Below the pieces are notes generated by a model, which worked only from the letters and a program-made list of their open reading frames with translations, searched no databases and was not told the DNA's origin. A DNA stretch of 64,000 nucleotides from Prostheceraeus crozeri (taxonomy: Eukaryota > Platyhelminthes > Polycladida > Euryleptidae): the NCBI GenBank assembly GCA_907163375.1, contig CAJQUW010000932.1:310001-374000 (forward strand). The letters are read 5' to 3'. Position 1 is the stretch's first letter; the number at the start of each line of letters is the position of its first letter. Of the stretch, positions 45,524 to 58,984 are shown one piece after another. The position numbers and the translations under genes were made by a program.

Positions 45524-48500
45524 GAAATAGAAATATATTTTCTACCAATACAAAATCTGTAGAAGGATCGTTACATTTACATATACTATTAGATAAATAC
45601 AGATATATACATTTATTACTTTTACAAAATACTAAATATAATACAAATACAGATAAATGTAGAGGTGGGCGGGGCCAGAGCACTGTGGGACAGTAGGAAC
45701 CTAGCCCCGCTAACAAAAGTTCAGATTAAAATTACTCACACATCAAAATCATTTACATTATACATATAAACATATATCCTAGATACTCTCACACAAGGTA
45801 TGTACAGCCAAACAACAGGTCATTGATCGTCATACAAGATAAATACATGAAAGTCCACATACACATATACTTACAAATCACATACTTTGGCTATTATATG
45901 CCAATGTCCGGGATACAATATCAGGGTTGGAATAGCATTTGATATTTTCCATTCGCACACTATCATCTCTCTTAGTTACCTCAGATATTGCAACTTTCGT
46001 TTCTGTTAGTATTTGCTGACTAGTATTTGTTTAAGCTTTTTTTGGAACTTATCATATTCTCTTGTTTCTTTAATGCTACGAGGAAGTAAATTCCATTCAA
46101 TCGCTGAGGCAAAGTCAATACTACGTTGCCCTAAGCTTGTCCTATGAAATGGTATCCGAAGGTTAACTTTATTTCTTGATGAGCTGCCACTCTGGGGTTT
46201 GTGGATGTTTCCAAGAAAATGCGGTGAATCATCGACCTTATAAATCATCTTATGGCAGAGACTCAGCATTTTGTAGCGATACATATCGCTGACCGTTAAT
46301 ATTCTATGTTTCGTCATGTGCGAATCTACTTCATTAGCCTTAACTCTAAATATAACCTTAAGTAATCTCCTTTGAAGTTTTTCTAGTTTAATTATGTTAC
46401 TTCGTTTTCCTTGGTGAAAGATAAGAATGCAATAGTTTAATATACAATGTATATTGGCAAAATATATCTTTAATAGACATTCTAGTGGAAGGCATCGTCT
46501 TAAGTTGTAAAATATAGGTAAGAATTTTTTCTTAATTTGGTATTAAGTATCGTATTTGCATGTGAAGTGAAACTCAAATTCATGTCTATATGTACACCCA
46601 ATAGTTTTAAGCAATTTACTCTATTAATCTTTGTTTGGTTTTGGTACAAATCCTGGTCTATTTCTTTAGAGCGATGGGGATAAATTATCATATATTCCGT
46701 CTTGCTATCATTAAGACGGATGCCGTTTGCCTTACTGAACTTTTCCAGTGAGTCTAATCTGTTTTTGCCGTGGAAAAGAGACTTTCTAGGCTTCTGCTCT
46801 TAAGTATAAGAGTGGTGTCTTCAGCAAATATATTCAATTCGTCTTTGGGGAAAATGTTATGCATATCATTAATGTAGATAAGAAATAGAAGAAGACCTAA
46901 AGTTGAACCTTCAGGTACTCCTGTTTTGGTATATAATGCTTCAGAAAGAACACCATTTACTACAGTTAGTGATGCAAATGGAAAATTTTGAAATTTGTTT
47001 TCGGTGATTGACGTTTTTGCCTTTGTTTTGGAGACTTGTTGCAGTCGTTTGAAAAGACTATGTAATATTCAAAGACCGAAAGCTTCTCTATCAACCCTGT
47101 ATGTTCTTTTGGTACCAACTACACCTTTTCCATGTCTATTTCAGATCTTTCCAACTGAATTTCAGACATAAGGTGGATTTCAGATTTCTCTAGCTGAATT
47201 TCAGATATCTGTCACAAGCTCAACTTTGAAAAGATCTTTAATTCAACTGGAGATCTCCAATTCATCTGGATTATATCTGAAATTCATTTGGGAAGATCTG
47301 AAATCGATTTGGAACTATCTGTGAACCATCTGAACTAGAAATGGAGGATGTGTATCCTCAACGAAGATATCGGACAATCGCCAGAAGTTTGAAGCTATCA
47401 TAGATATTCTTTTACTCATCACAGAGATCTTTAGTGTCCAAATATCACATGAGTTTACAGTCTTTATATCTTCCAATATGGTCGCTCGCTGCGTGGAATG
47501 TGTGCTTATACTTCACATGTTCATCAACACATAGAGAATTTGCATGACTATGATCAACGCTTCATAATAAAGCTTAATTTTCAAGATAACAATTAGCAAA
47601 CTCCAAAATGAAGTACACTATTTTTGCTCCAGATCTTTCATTGCATGAAATTATACCCCTATTGTAAAGTAAGATTCACGTTATCCCAAACGGTGTCTGT
47701 GTGATAATTAAAAATGCTAACTATTTAGTACAAGCCACTGGTGGGAAAGGAATGTTTCGCGGACGGAAATCATATTGCTACGATCGCTTTAATCGAAATA
47801 ATGATGAAATCAAGAGTTTTAAACCCAATTTATTGGTGCGCAGCTGCCTCGGCAGGTTATTTTCATCAGTTAAATTTTCATCACTAACTGCAGTCTGATG
47901 ACTTCTGCTGTTTAAATACGACTTGAACCAGTCTAAGGTAAATCCCCTTATTCCTATATGCTCTAACTTCTCTATTAGTATGTCATGTCTTATTATTTCA
48001 AAGGCCTTCCGAAAATCTACTGATAATAACATTATGAATTCTTTAGCTTCTACTGCTGTATATATTCTATTCATGACGGAAAGTAGTGATAGCTCTGTTG
48101 AGTGATGTTCTCTGAAACCGAATTGATTTGGATTGAGAAACTCTATTTTATCTAAATAACTGTATAATCTGGAGTGTATACCCTTTTCGAGAATCTTGTC
48201 TACGTAGCTAAGTAAAGAGATTGGTCTGTAATTGTTTATGTCCAATCTTGATCCTTTTTTATAGACTGGTATAATTTTGGAAGTTTTTAAAGTAGTTGGC
48301 ATGTTACCATCACGAACTATTTTGTTCAAAATGTAAGTAAGTCTATCGATCACATGGTCCGGACAAAGTGTAAAGATTTTCAATGGTGTTTTGTCATTTG
48401 TAGCTTTATTATCATTCATTTTAATTAGTATGTCTATTTTTTTTCTTTTGACTCTATTTCTCTAAAGAAAAAGGACTTGTCTATGCACTTTCCCAAATAT

Positions 48501-49257
48501 TCTGCGAAATCGTTTCTTTTGCTAGGTTGAGTTCCATACAGTTTCCCAACTTCGTTAAAATGGGAGTTAAAAGAGTTACAAATTCTAGTCGTGTTGGTTA
48601 TCATTTCGTCGTTATTTAGTATTCGAATCATTGGTCTGTCTAACAGCTTTCCTAATAGTTTATTAATAAATTTCCAGGAAGCTCTGGAGTCACTTTTGCA
48701 GTTCTCAATTATATTTCTGTTATACTCATCTTTTTTCTGTTGAATAAGTGCTTTATAATACTTATTGTATTTATGATACCGTTCTTTATCGGAGCAGTTT
48801 TAACTGGCCTTGTACACTTTGTACAATTTTTGCTTCTTATGTAGTGCTTTTGTGCAGGCACTGTCAAACCGGGTCTTACTGTTTGCTTTCTTCTTCGATA
48901 AGCGTATTAACGGGAAAGCTTCCTCAAATGCTTCATGAATTTGCTTTTGGAAATCTTCGTATAACTTTAGAGAACTTATGTCAGCGTGTCGGTTATCGAG
49001 AAAAATGCAAGAATTTAGTATCTCAATGAATTTCAGTTGGTTGGACTCGTTATATATCCTTATTAAGGGCCTTTCGTTTTCATACAAGTTCGCTTTCAAC
49101 CTATTTAAATGTATAAAAACATATTGGAGTCTATGGTCAGTGATATTTAAGTCGACATTGCCGGAGAACACTTTATTTCCAACAATATTTCTATAGTTTA
49201 TGAAAATTTAGTCAATCAAACTAGTGGTTCCCGTAGTTGAACTCCTGGTATATAATG
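45524..49257 (-). mobile_element. 5'-truncated CR1/Jockey-type LINE inserted in the B polymerase gene
   Basis: Minus-strand non-LTR element of 3.7 kb. The 5' end starts inside the endonuclease (NITDHRLQYVFIHLNRLKAN near 49140). A linker region follows, then the reverse transcriptase with YRPISLLSYVDKILE, NQFGFREHHSTELSLLSVMN and LSVDFRKAFEIIRHDILIEK at 47900-48400. GVPEGSTLG and YINDM with FAEDTTL (usual FADDTTL) lie at about 46815-46930. A C-terminal part runs to 46006. The 3' end is a short (CTATTT)n tail at 45524-45540. Comparison with element A shows the junctions ...CAAATA|LINE|CATCGAATGG, with no evident target-site duplication. It is dead, with several frame interruptions and one catalytic D to E change. 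Confidence 0.8.
47000..47800. other. Unexplained block inside the LINE
   Basis: The reverse-transcriptase frame is interrupted between the fingers/palm part (ends near 47880) and GVPEGSTLG (near 46930) by about 0.8 kb that does not look like LINE coding sequence. Part of it (about 47130-47345) is built from repeated 'GATCTGAAAT' and 'CTGAATTTCAGAT' words. It could be a nested insertion or a rearranged LINE segment; the ends were not resolved. Confidence 0.35.
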
Positions 49258-52253
49258 CATCGAATGGAAGGATGAGCTTAAGTTTGACGGGTTAGATGTC
49301 AACACTATAGATTTTAAAGGCATCGCCCAATTTGAAAAATTGAATAAAATTGAGATCATAGTTCATCTCTGGAATAGTGGATTGAAAGGAGTGCGATACA
49401 ATGATCGTGCCAGCACCTATGAGAAAGTTGTCAATGTGCTCCTTGTGTATAATGAAAATCAACCACAGTGGCATTATTGTGGAATTCCAAGTATAAAGAG
49501 ATTGTACTCACATCTGCAATCATACAAGAGCGACAAAATAATTTATTGCGATCGCTGCATACGACACTTTACATCAAAGTCATTATTTGACCAACATTAT
49601 GAGTGGTGCTCACGTGGCAAACTCCAAATGGAAGTGATGCCAAAAGACAAAACAATTTTATGTTCAAACCTTGTGGAAGCGAATTGAGTCCTATTTGCGT
49701 AATTTACGCAGACATAGAGTGCTATATTGATCCCGATACCAAAAACCACGAAGCCGCCGCTATTGCATGCTATGAACTTTGGCATCCCTACTACAAAAAT
49801 CTAAATAAGATGCATATATGGCAAGGTAAAGACTGTACATTAGAATTCCTAAAATATTTAGATGGAAAAGCACGTTTCCACCAACGTCATGAAATTGATC
49901 TAACGAAGAAGCCCATGTGCTTCACTGAGCAAGATAGGCTTAAATTTGATCAGTGCATGACATGTCCCAAATGCAAGACTAACTTCGATGATGAACAACA
50001 TAGGAAAGTCAGAGACCACTGCCACCTTAGCGGCAAGTTCAGATCAGCAATGTGTAATAAATGCAACATCAGTATGAGACTCAAAAGACGATCGCTCGCC
50101 GTCATTTTTCACAATTTTAAGTCTTATGATGCACATATTCTCATTCGGAATGGGATATGTAAAATAAAATCGAGGACAGTGAATGTCATTGCACAAAGTT
50201 GGGAGAAGTTTATGTCAATGTCGGCTAAAGCTCATGTTGATAAAACGGCTGAGGTGAAGCCGGTTTTCTTTGAAATTAAGTTTATGGACAGTTATCAATT
50301 CATGTCGACTTCTCTGGCAGTCTTGGCCAATAATTTAGACCAACTTCCACTCACACAGAATATGATAAAAGACTATCCAAACATTAGCGACACCCTCATT
50401 CGTCGGAAAGGAGTATTTCCATATAGTTATTTCACTTCTATGGACACTTTAAAGGAAACTGCCCTTCCATCAATTGATAAATTCACTAATGACTTAACGG
50501 GTGAAGCACGTAGCATCGAGGATTATGAATATGTCAAATTGGCATGGAAAGAGTTTGATTGTCACACATTCAATGACTTTATGACAGCTTATTTAAAGTT
50601 GGATGCATACCTTCTAGCTGACGTGTTTGAAGCCTTCCGTCAAATGACACTAGCACAAGATGCCTTAGATCCGGTGCATTTTATAAGTTTACCAGCCATG
50701 TCCTATATGTCAGCATTCAAAATGACCGGTGAAACGATCCACCTCTTGCAAGATGCCGAAATTTACAACCTATTTGAACGTGGAATAAGAGGTGGTCTGA
50801 CTTTTGTCAATAAACATAAAGTCAACTATGTTTCGGATGGCATTCATAGCACATATCTGAAGTACATTGACCAGAACAATTTATATGGCAGTGCGCTATC
50901 AAAGCCGCTTCCACATTCAAATTTCTAATGGATTAGTGAAGATGAAATAAAACATTTTTCAAACCCACAACACATTTTGAAACTGGATGATGAGGGAGAC
51001 GTGGGTTACTTATTTGAAGTTGATCTCATCTACCCAGATGATATAAAAGATGAAACATCTGACCTACCACTAGCACCCCAACAGGGTTATGTAACCGAAG
51101 ATATGTTTTCTCCTTATATGGAAGAATAAAATAGGAAAATAGAACAGCAATGCAGCCGAATATATATACCATGTCGCAAACGTTTGCTAACACAGTATGA
51201 CAAGAGCAACTACATTGTTCATTACAGCATTCTAAAATTCTATCTTGACATGGGCATGCAACTAGCTAAAGTTCATCGAGGCATACAATTCACACAAAAG
51301 TGCTTTCTGAAACCCTACATTGATTTTAATAGTAAGAAGCGTGCTGCCTCCAAAAAACCATTTGAAAAAGATTATTTCAAATTTAAGAATAATTCATTAT
51401 TTGGCAAGACCATGGAAGACGTTCGCAAACGTATGGATTATAAGCTAGTGTCGGATCCAGAAAAAGTAGACAAAATTATCAAGTCACCACTTTACTTGAT
51501 GCATGACTTCATAAGTGAGGATGTCACAGGCTTCAAATTATTTAAGTCGAGTGCGGTGCTGTGTAAGCCCATCTTCATCGGACAAGCCGTTCTCGACCAC
51601 TCTAAATTGGAAATGTTCAAGTTATTCTATAAAACACTGAGACCTTGTCCAATTTTCCATCGCGTTGAGCTAGTTGGTGGTGATACCGATAGCTTTTTCC
51701 TAGCCGTCACAGTGAAACAGCAAATTCCAGAAAATGACATCCTTAAACATTTTGAAAGTAAATTTGATAGTTCCAATTATCCATCAACACATCCACTTTA
51801 CTCAATTAAGAACAAGGCAAAACTCGGATGCTTTAAAGATGAATGTGGTGGGAGTTCACTAGAAGAAATGATATTGCTAAGGCCTAAAATGTGTTCGATG
51901 AAATATAGGGACACCTCTGACTCCATCAAACGTGCCAAAGGTATTTCACGTTCCGTTGTGAAAAATTTTAACCATGAAAATTACCGCATAGCATACCAAG
52001 ATAAAATGGATAGCTACGTCGATATGACAATAATAAAATCAACCAACCATCAAATTCAAACGTGCACATTTAGAAAGCGTGCTCTCAGCGCGTGGGAGAA
52101 CAAACGTTGTTGGTTGAGTCCCAACCACTCAATCCCTCATGGACATCCGGACACATATCTTCCAGCACCCAAAAAACGAAAACTTTCTCTTCCGCCATCT
52201 TGCGATGATATATGAACCGTTCACGCCATTTGTTGACGTTCGTGCTTTTTGAA

Positions 52254-52538
52254 CTATTTTACAAGACACATTCCTATTTCCGATTTAAATTGTGAGTGGT
52301 GTGACACATTTATCATCACTGCATCGCACTGCGTCTCGATCTGCATGTACAGTACCATTGCTTTGTTATGCATTCGTGCTCTCAAATCCAGCATTGTGGT
52401 GACAATATTTTCTAAGTGTACATCAATTCTACAGTGATGCCACCGCACATCTCCCGCACATTGGTGACATTGCGTCTGAGTGTACATGCTCCTCTTGAAA
52501 ACTTGTGTAGTGATTTTTGTGAACTTTATTTCCTGCAT
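52254..52538 (-). CDS. 94-aa hypothetical protein (element B)
   Basis: Counterpart of 25924-26208 in A, same length, convergent with the polymerase gene end at 52215. The changes relative to A are mostly replacements. No domain was recognised. Confidence 0.3.
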   Translation of the reverse strand: MQEIKFTKITTQVFKRSMYTQTQCHQCAGDVRWHHCRIDVHLENIVTTMLDLRARMHNKAMVLYMQIETQCDAVMINVSHHSQFKSEIGMCLVK

Positions 52539-52743
52539 ATAATCTTCCTCGTGAAAACGTGTATATTAATGTAGCTGCGATTCAATAACATCGATTTGAA
52601 CAATGTGTCTTTTTTCATTTAATATAAATGGGCCTCATGCGCCTCAACTGATCTTTGATGCCTCCAACAAGGGATGATGACCTATCTTGTTTTGGGTGAG
52701 ATAGTGTTGCTACAAAACATTAAAACGCACTTCTAGACCCAAT

Positions 52744-52770
52744 TGATATATATATATATATATATATATT
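52744..52770. repeat. (TA)n microsatellite
   Basis: Thirteen TA dinucleotides in a row. In element A the equivalent place (25696-25720) is a shorter, interrupted TA/CG-containing run. Confidence 0.85.
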
Positions 52771-53760
52771 TGGTTAACACACTTTCAATTCATAGTTGAA
52801 TAAAACATTTACAGATGTAATTATAACCATTCCATGAGCCATGATCCAACCCTCATAACACTTCGTTGGTTAAGACATGGTTTAATCATGAAAGCGATCT
52901 AAACATTGATTTAGAGTGAATGGCTGTTACTTAAATATTTATTGCCTACATTCTATATGCCTTAGATTTTACATTGCAGCGCTTGCGACTCTAAGGAATT
53001 ACTTACATACAACTGTTGAACGTAAAGCTTCACAAAACCGAATCCACAAACAATCCGCTGAAGGTTTGTATATCACGAGCCAATGCGCAGTTATTGTTAA
53101 TTTGTCAATACATGGTTGTTGAAAACCGGATTTGACATTATCTAAATCATCCACATTGGCCATCGCTGTTAAGTTTCACTATAAATTCAGATAGAGAAAA
53201 CAAGCATGTTCTACTTGAATTGTATTCAACGTAGGAGAGTCTAAATGCGCGTTTACATGAACATAAAGTGGTTCAATACAAGCGACATCTTTCGAAACTA
53301 ATGTTGCAATGAACAACTATTGAATTGTCTAGCAGCGCAACATTCACAAATTCACTGTTGACGATTAAAAAGGAAAGGGTCCATGTAAATGGAGGCTACA
53401 ATGCACTTCGGATGATATTTTGCGCTATAGGTAACTTCCTCATACAAAATGCAATGGTGTTCAGCAAATGAGATGTCTTCTACGAGACATGCAGTCATGT
53501 CAAAGATCACTTCAGCTTAGTGTGGTCATAATACATGTGTTGGTCTCCAGATACACTACCAATTCAGCATGATGAATGAAGGTATAAAATGTAGAGAATT
53601 CGTGTCTCACATGTATCCGCAGTATCATGTCCGAACGTGTACCTCTGAAGAATGACAACCAACGTTTAGTTATAAGCACGATTAGTTGACGAAACCAATG
53701 ACAGAGCATGGCTTGTATCCTGACTTCATGACTTGTGATAGAGTAATGCAGTTCAATAAC

Positions 53761-54183
53761 TCAATCAAGCACATTCAGTTGAATATGTATATGTTTGATG
53801 CGACAAAGTAGCAAGTTTGAACCATGTTCATGAAATGTTTCCAAACGCGAGGCAACCTTTGCCATGTGCCGCTGATAGAAATCATCCGGATCATATATAC
53901 ACTCTGCAGAATATGATACAAAGTGAAAACACTCACGTTCACCAATGTATTCACTTTTCGTTTTCTCAAATTCGATTTCTGCCAACGGGACGCTCTTCAC
54001 ATACTTGTCTGTCATGTTTTCCATCAGCTGTTGAAACACTAAGTATCCCTTTCCAATTGCAAGCCCTAAGTCGGCACACTCATTGTGAAAAGAAATGATG
54101 TAGTCGCGCACTTTACCTCGAAGACTTTGTCGATGAAAGCGCAAGGAGCAGAACTCATTGTCAAACTCAACTGCATAAGACAT
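53761..54183 (-). CDS. 140-aa conserved element protein, unknown function (element B)
   Basis: Full-length counterpart of 24281-24703 (MSYAVEFDNEFCSLRFHRQS start). It differs at a handful of residues, clustered in the middle (KSVPLAEIEFEKTKSEY versus KGRLVAEIEFEKTKGEY). The conserved layout shared with the polymerase N-terminal module is retained. Both A and B copies are uninterrupted while the neighbouring polymerase genes are not. Confidence 0.55.
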   Translation of the reverse strand: MSYAVEFDNEFCSLRFHRQSLRGKVRDYIISFHNECADLGLAIGKGYLVFQQLMENMTDKYVKSVPLAEIEFEKTKSEYIGERECFHFVSYSAECIYDPDDFYQRHMAKVASRLETFHEHGSNLLLCRIKHIHIQLNVLD

Positions 54184-56229
54184 GTTTCCACACTACCTCA
54201 CTCTATCATTGCCTGAAACTCACATCTGCGCTTGCTACTTTCTTCCAGACCTATGACATCCAACCTGACATGCATATAAGCGACCAAACCATTCTGAGTT
54301 CTCTCATTGCATTCGTGAGTGGAAATGTGTTGAACACTGAAACATTCAGTGATCCTACATAATGATGGAGTTGATTTTCTATCAGGGAGACATTTGGTTT
54401 AGAAGTAACCGCATCAGTTTAGTAACCGACTGAAGTCATAGGGCTGCAGTGTACAATAATCCTATAGCAAAAGTGTTTGCAGTGACATCGTCTGATTTCA
54501 CTGGCATCAATGTAACTGCTTTACCCTAAAACCATTGATGGTTGCTTCCTATGTAGGTTTAGTCTCAGTGCATGTAGCCTCACTCCAAATTTTGATTCCC
54601 ACAACGAAAGATCTAATGTTTGAAACCTTAAGATGTAATGTCATTTCATGAATTTATCATCTACATTCACTTAACGTTGACTTCCAGTAACACAGTTAGT
54701 TTGAAATGATACATGCTTCAATGTTGATTCTATCAATGCAAGCTTTGATTTGCAACGCACATTTAGTTTAGAATGAAACAACTGACCCCATGTACGTTTC
54801 AGTTTACACATTTGATGCTGTCATTTCAATACTATACAAGTATTGATTTCCAAAGCACGCTTAGTTTAGAATGAGACACGCTTCAGCTTACACATTTGAT
54901 TCCGTTATTTTGATTTGCAACGCACATGAAAACAATTCACTCAACTTACAAGTTTCATTCCATCATTTCAATACAACACACATTTACATACCTAACGCAT
55001 AACGTTTTTAGTTTACTCATATTTAATGTGAAGAGACGTGACTTGATGTTTAATACTGTTCAAACTTAATAGTATGAGATATTCAAACCGACCAGACTGA
55101 GAGTTGTCTTACTCTGTCGTTTTAACTTCATTCACAAATTTGTGTGTAGTTTCACATCTTACATGTGTTTGTTCATTGAAAACGAAGTGATGCACTTTCC
55201 TCATAAAACTACTCTTTGATATTTCAACGACAAAAAGTTTTTAGCTAATACTTTGACATATGCAATCATCCACCTTAACAAAACAACACGAAATTGCTTT
55301 TGATTTGAACCATGTCTATCTGCATTCTGTAAAGTTGAACTGCATCTAAAACTTATACGCCTCTTCGTTTCTACAGTGCTTCTACAACTCAACACTTTAA
55401 AAGTGACTGAAATACAGCGCTAGCACTATCATGATCTACATGAAAGTTTCACCGACGTAAAATTCATTGTCACTGCTGGTAACGCAGTGCATTGAACCCT
55501 TGGTCTCTTACACCGCGGATATTAGTGTTTAACTCTAACAACCTTGATGTTTACGAATTTCACATGAGTCAAATCAAATCTTTCAATACACTTTTCTAAC
55601 ACAAACGGTACTGATTGACGAAACAGTGTTTGTGCATTCACCTTTCGTGATTGCAAACCATCAAGACGTTTCTACTTTTTCAATCCGAATGTTGCACCTC
55701 CCACATACGTATCAGTCTTTGATTAAGTCTTCACATGATCACACCTAGCGTTTATGAAACGTGATGAGCAGGTTTGATTTATTCTAGTTGATTCACTGTT
55801 GTGTGCATCGAATGTTGACTCTTCATCTCCATCATTCAACGTTGGTAATGTCATGAAAACGCAACACGTTGATGTTACATTCTGAGTTTTACTTTAACGT
55901 TCATGAATTTAACGTTGGTTAATATTCTTTCAACGAAGCACGTTGGAGTTTCGAGTGTATTCATTTACGAAACACCGATTTATTCTTCATGCCAATACGT
56001 TACTTTCAACTTTATTGCAGTAAACAGTCATCTAACACGACTTTTCATTCGTATGACAAGAGATTGAATGCTACAGAAGAGAGAAGACTGTTGTATGTGT
56101 CGCATGTGGTGCAAGGGTGGCCTCCCGTATCATCCCTTCATCATTTAGCCTCGGTGATAGAAGCAGTTCTTAAAAGAGCTCATGGTTCATTCTCACATAT
56201 ATGAGTTACCTATGGTTAACCTACGGGAG

Positions 56230-57125
56230 AGTGTTAAGGTACTCAGTGCAATTGAGATTTTGCAAGGCAACCTGTAGCAGATAGCTAAATGTCGCCCTGG
56301 CGGTCAGAGTACAACGTTGAGACGAAAGGCAACCACTTGGAAACATGACGCAGAGAGGTTTCACAAGGATTATAATTGCCAACGTCCCGCGCAGTACTCA
56401 TCGCTACGGACTTCACCGCTGTCACGAAAGAACGCCCACCAACAGGAGTTTTTACACCGAAAATCTCCGTCACTTGCACCGTCAATGACTTGATAGCAAG
56501 ACATGAAACTTAACGTGCTTTTATAGCAAGCCGTTTTTTAAATGTAGAGAGTGGCCTGACAGCAAGTCAGCAACCGTTTAGGTGTTAAGCTCTTGAATCC
56601 GTTACAGGCATTACTCAGAGGGGATCTTATCCCAGCTCCAAGGCCTCGACCCAGAAATCCAACCTTGGGCGGACAGAGCGTGCGTCATGTCACTGTGTTG
56701 GCATCCGGGCCCCGATTTTGACATGAAAACCGGTGGAGTTGTTTGCAAGGGGAAACATCCAAAGTCGTTGCCCTGACCAGCTTGATAGCAAGCCGTTTTT
56801 AACTTGGAGAGTGATAGCAAGCCGTGATCCACAAGCGTTTTGCATTGGAGGTGTTTATTAGCCACCCATGACAAGATAGCTAAAACTCAACCGATTGGCG
56901 TTCAAAGTGCGACGTTAAGAACTGTGTCAAATGCCCAACATGAGTTGCCCCATCATCCGGCGTCCCGAAGGAACACCCTGTCATTGGAATATTACAGCGA
57001 AACTCTCCGTACCATGCATCCGACACTTGCGAAAGGCAAATGTGAAACGTAAAGTAACATCTCTTTCTTATATAGGATGTTTGATGAATTATGAATGGGC
57101 AAGAACGCTCGTCCAATGAGAAGAC
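56230..57125 (-). promoter_or_regulatory. Modules 2 and 3 in B right TIR
   Basis: Minus orientation, pointing inward to the 140-aa gene. Module 2: TATAAAAG at 56518-56525, hairpin at 56421-56433. Module 3: hairpin GTTCC-TTCG-GGAC at 56962-56974, TATATAAG near 57068-57075, CCAAT near 57112. Confidence 0.5.
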
Positions 57126-58984
57126 TTGCTCGTACACACTTATACATGCCTTCATTGACTTCAGCAGGGTCGAAAACCCCAGAAAACCTCCAAAAATAAC
57201 GAATTTAATTTTTTCGGCAGGTTTTCACTACTTATAAAACGTTTATAAGTAGTCTATCACTTGACCTGAATCATGAGCTCTCGAACAAACGTTGATCGAA
57301 GTCCATCCGATTCCTACGAGCAGAGATACAAGCCTTTAAAGTTTACGCCTACTACGATGGCCTGGAGACTAGGCCATCTCCTGACTCTCCACTCATTCTG
57401 ACACCTTGCGTGAGTGCGGCAATCGAAAAATCTGCCTTGGTTTCCTACGAAAACCCGGTTTTTGGAGATTTCCAATGCTATCATCGGAGCTCCGGAGTTC
57501 ACCTACCCCAACCAAGTCGGGAGGAGAACTGATTCCCACAAGTAGAGAATCCACTTATGTAGTTTGTGGCGATCAGCTGATGACGTAATCTCAATCATCC
57601 AAAACTTTACACTTCTATCTCCGGTTCTAGTGCTCCGATTGACTTCAAATTTAGACAGTCACATTTTCTCGCTCTCACCTTTCATTTAAGCCATCCCTCG
57701 ACTCTCTACGATCGTCAGAAGCCGAGTTGAAAACGAAACCTTCCACAGATCTGAAAATGTGGGATCCTAGAGAACAAAGTGCGGTGTTTTCATTAAAAGA
57801 AACCTGACGTCTTTGCTCACTTCCAATCCTCCGCTATTCATCGTCAAACATCAAAAAATTCCTGCCATAAAAAATTCGAAAATTTTATTTCACTCCAACG
57901 ACCCTCAAAACCCACCGTATAGATGCTAAACATCGCGATGATTCCAAATCTGGTCTCAGTTTTCTCATACGATGCTTCGTTCGCTCGCTAGAGTCCAAAA
58001 ACGAAATTTCAATTTTGCGAAAATATCCTAAGTTCACCATTTCGCGATTTTCCAAAAGTCTTAAAGTCACTTTCCACTCTAAGCCAAGGAAGACTTGGAC
58101 AAACGATGTTTTTCACTGCATTTGGCTCACTGTCAGCTTTCACATGAGCTAGGGCACGACTCTCTACGATCACTCTCACCAAAGTTGGAAGTCTGACAGG
58201 AGGGGGGGGGAGTCAGAACTTTTTCTCTCCGATTGACTTGAAAATCACCTTACCGATGCAAAATGTCACGTAGAGTCCGAATCTGACCTCGGTTTGTACA
58301 TCCGGACACTCCTTCACCCCGAAATATGACCTTTCTCATCCCAAAACATCCAAAACCTACACTTTCTTAACTCTGTCGTTTTCGGAGATTCCTAAAATCT
58401 TGAAGCCACTCTCTACTCTAAACCAAGGAAGACTTGGAAAAACGATGCTTTTCACTGCATTTGGCTCACTCTCAGCTTTCACATGAGCTAGGGCACGACT
58501 CTCTACGATCACTCCCACCAAAGTTGGAAGTCTGACAGGAGGGGGGGGGGAGTCAGAACTTTTTCTCTCCGATTGACTTGAAAATCACCTTACCCATGTA
58601 AAATGTCACGTAGAGTCCGAATCTGGCCTCGGTTTGTACATCCGGACACTCCTTCACCCCGAAATATGACCTTTCTCATCCCAAAACGTCCAAAGCCCTT
58701 AGAAAAATCCTATTCTCCCGTCAACTCTTGCAGTCAAAAGTTGGGCACACCGTGGACAAAATTCGTCCACTTCTGCACGACATGCCTCAAAACATGACCC
58801 ACTTTGGACAAACTCTGCTTGTCAGCTTCTCTCTCCTTTGGTCTGCTTACCATCACATACTCGGCCACCTCCCGACATCCTTTCCGACCTTCCATCCACA
58901 ACCTTCCGGTCAAATTCCTATCCTACTGCACCTAAAGAGGCCAAAACACGATCCTAGTGGACTTAAACAGGACACATACGATCT

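Larger units (their letters stand above)
44949..52215 (+). pseudogene. Protein-primed family B DNA polymerase gene (element B), broken and LINE-interrupted
   Basis: Same domain order as in A. The N-terminal module and cysteine domain (44949-45520) lie before the LINE. The finger region and exonuclease (VIYADIECY, FHNFKSYD, YLKLDAYLLADVF) lie at about 49260-50750, and the polymerase (motif A YIDQNNLYG near 50870; motif B near 51380-51430; motif C GGDTDSFF near 51680) runs to 52215. Exo III reads KLDAYLLADV here and KLDVYLLADV in A. The gene is broken, with a few breaks besides the LINE. Amino-acid identity to A is very high along the length. Confidence 0.85.
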
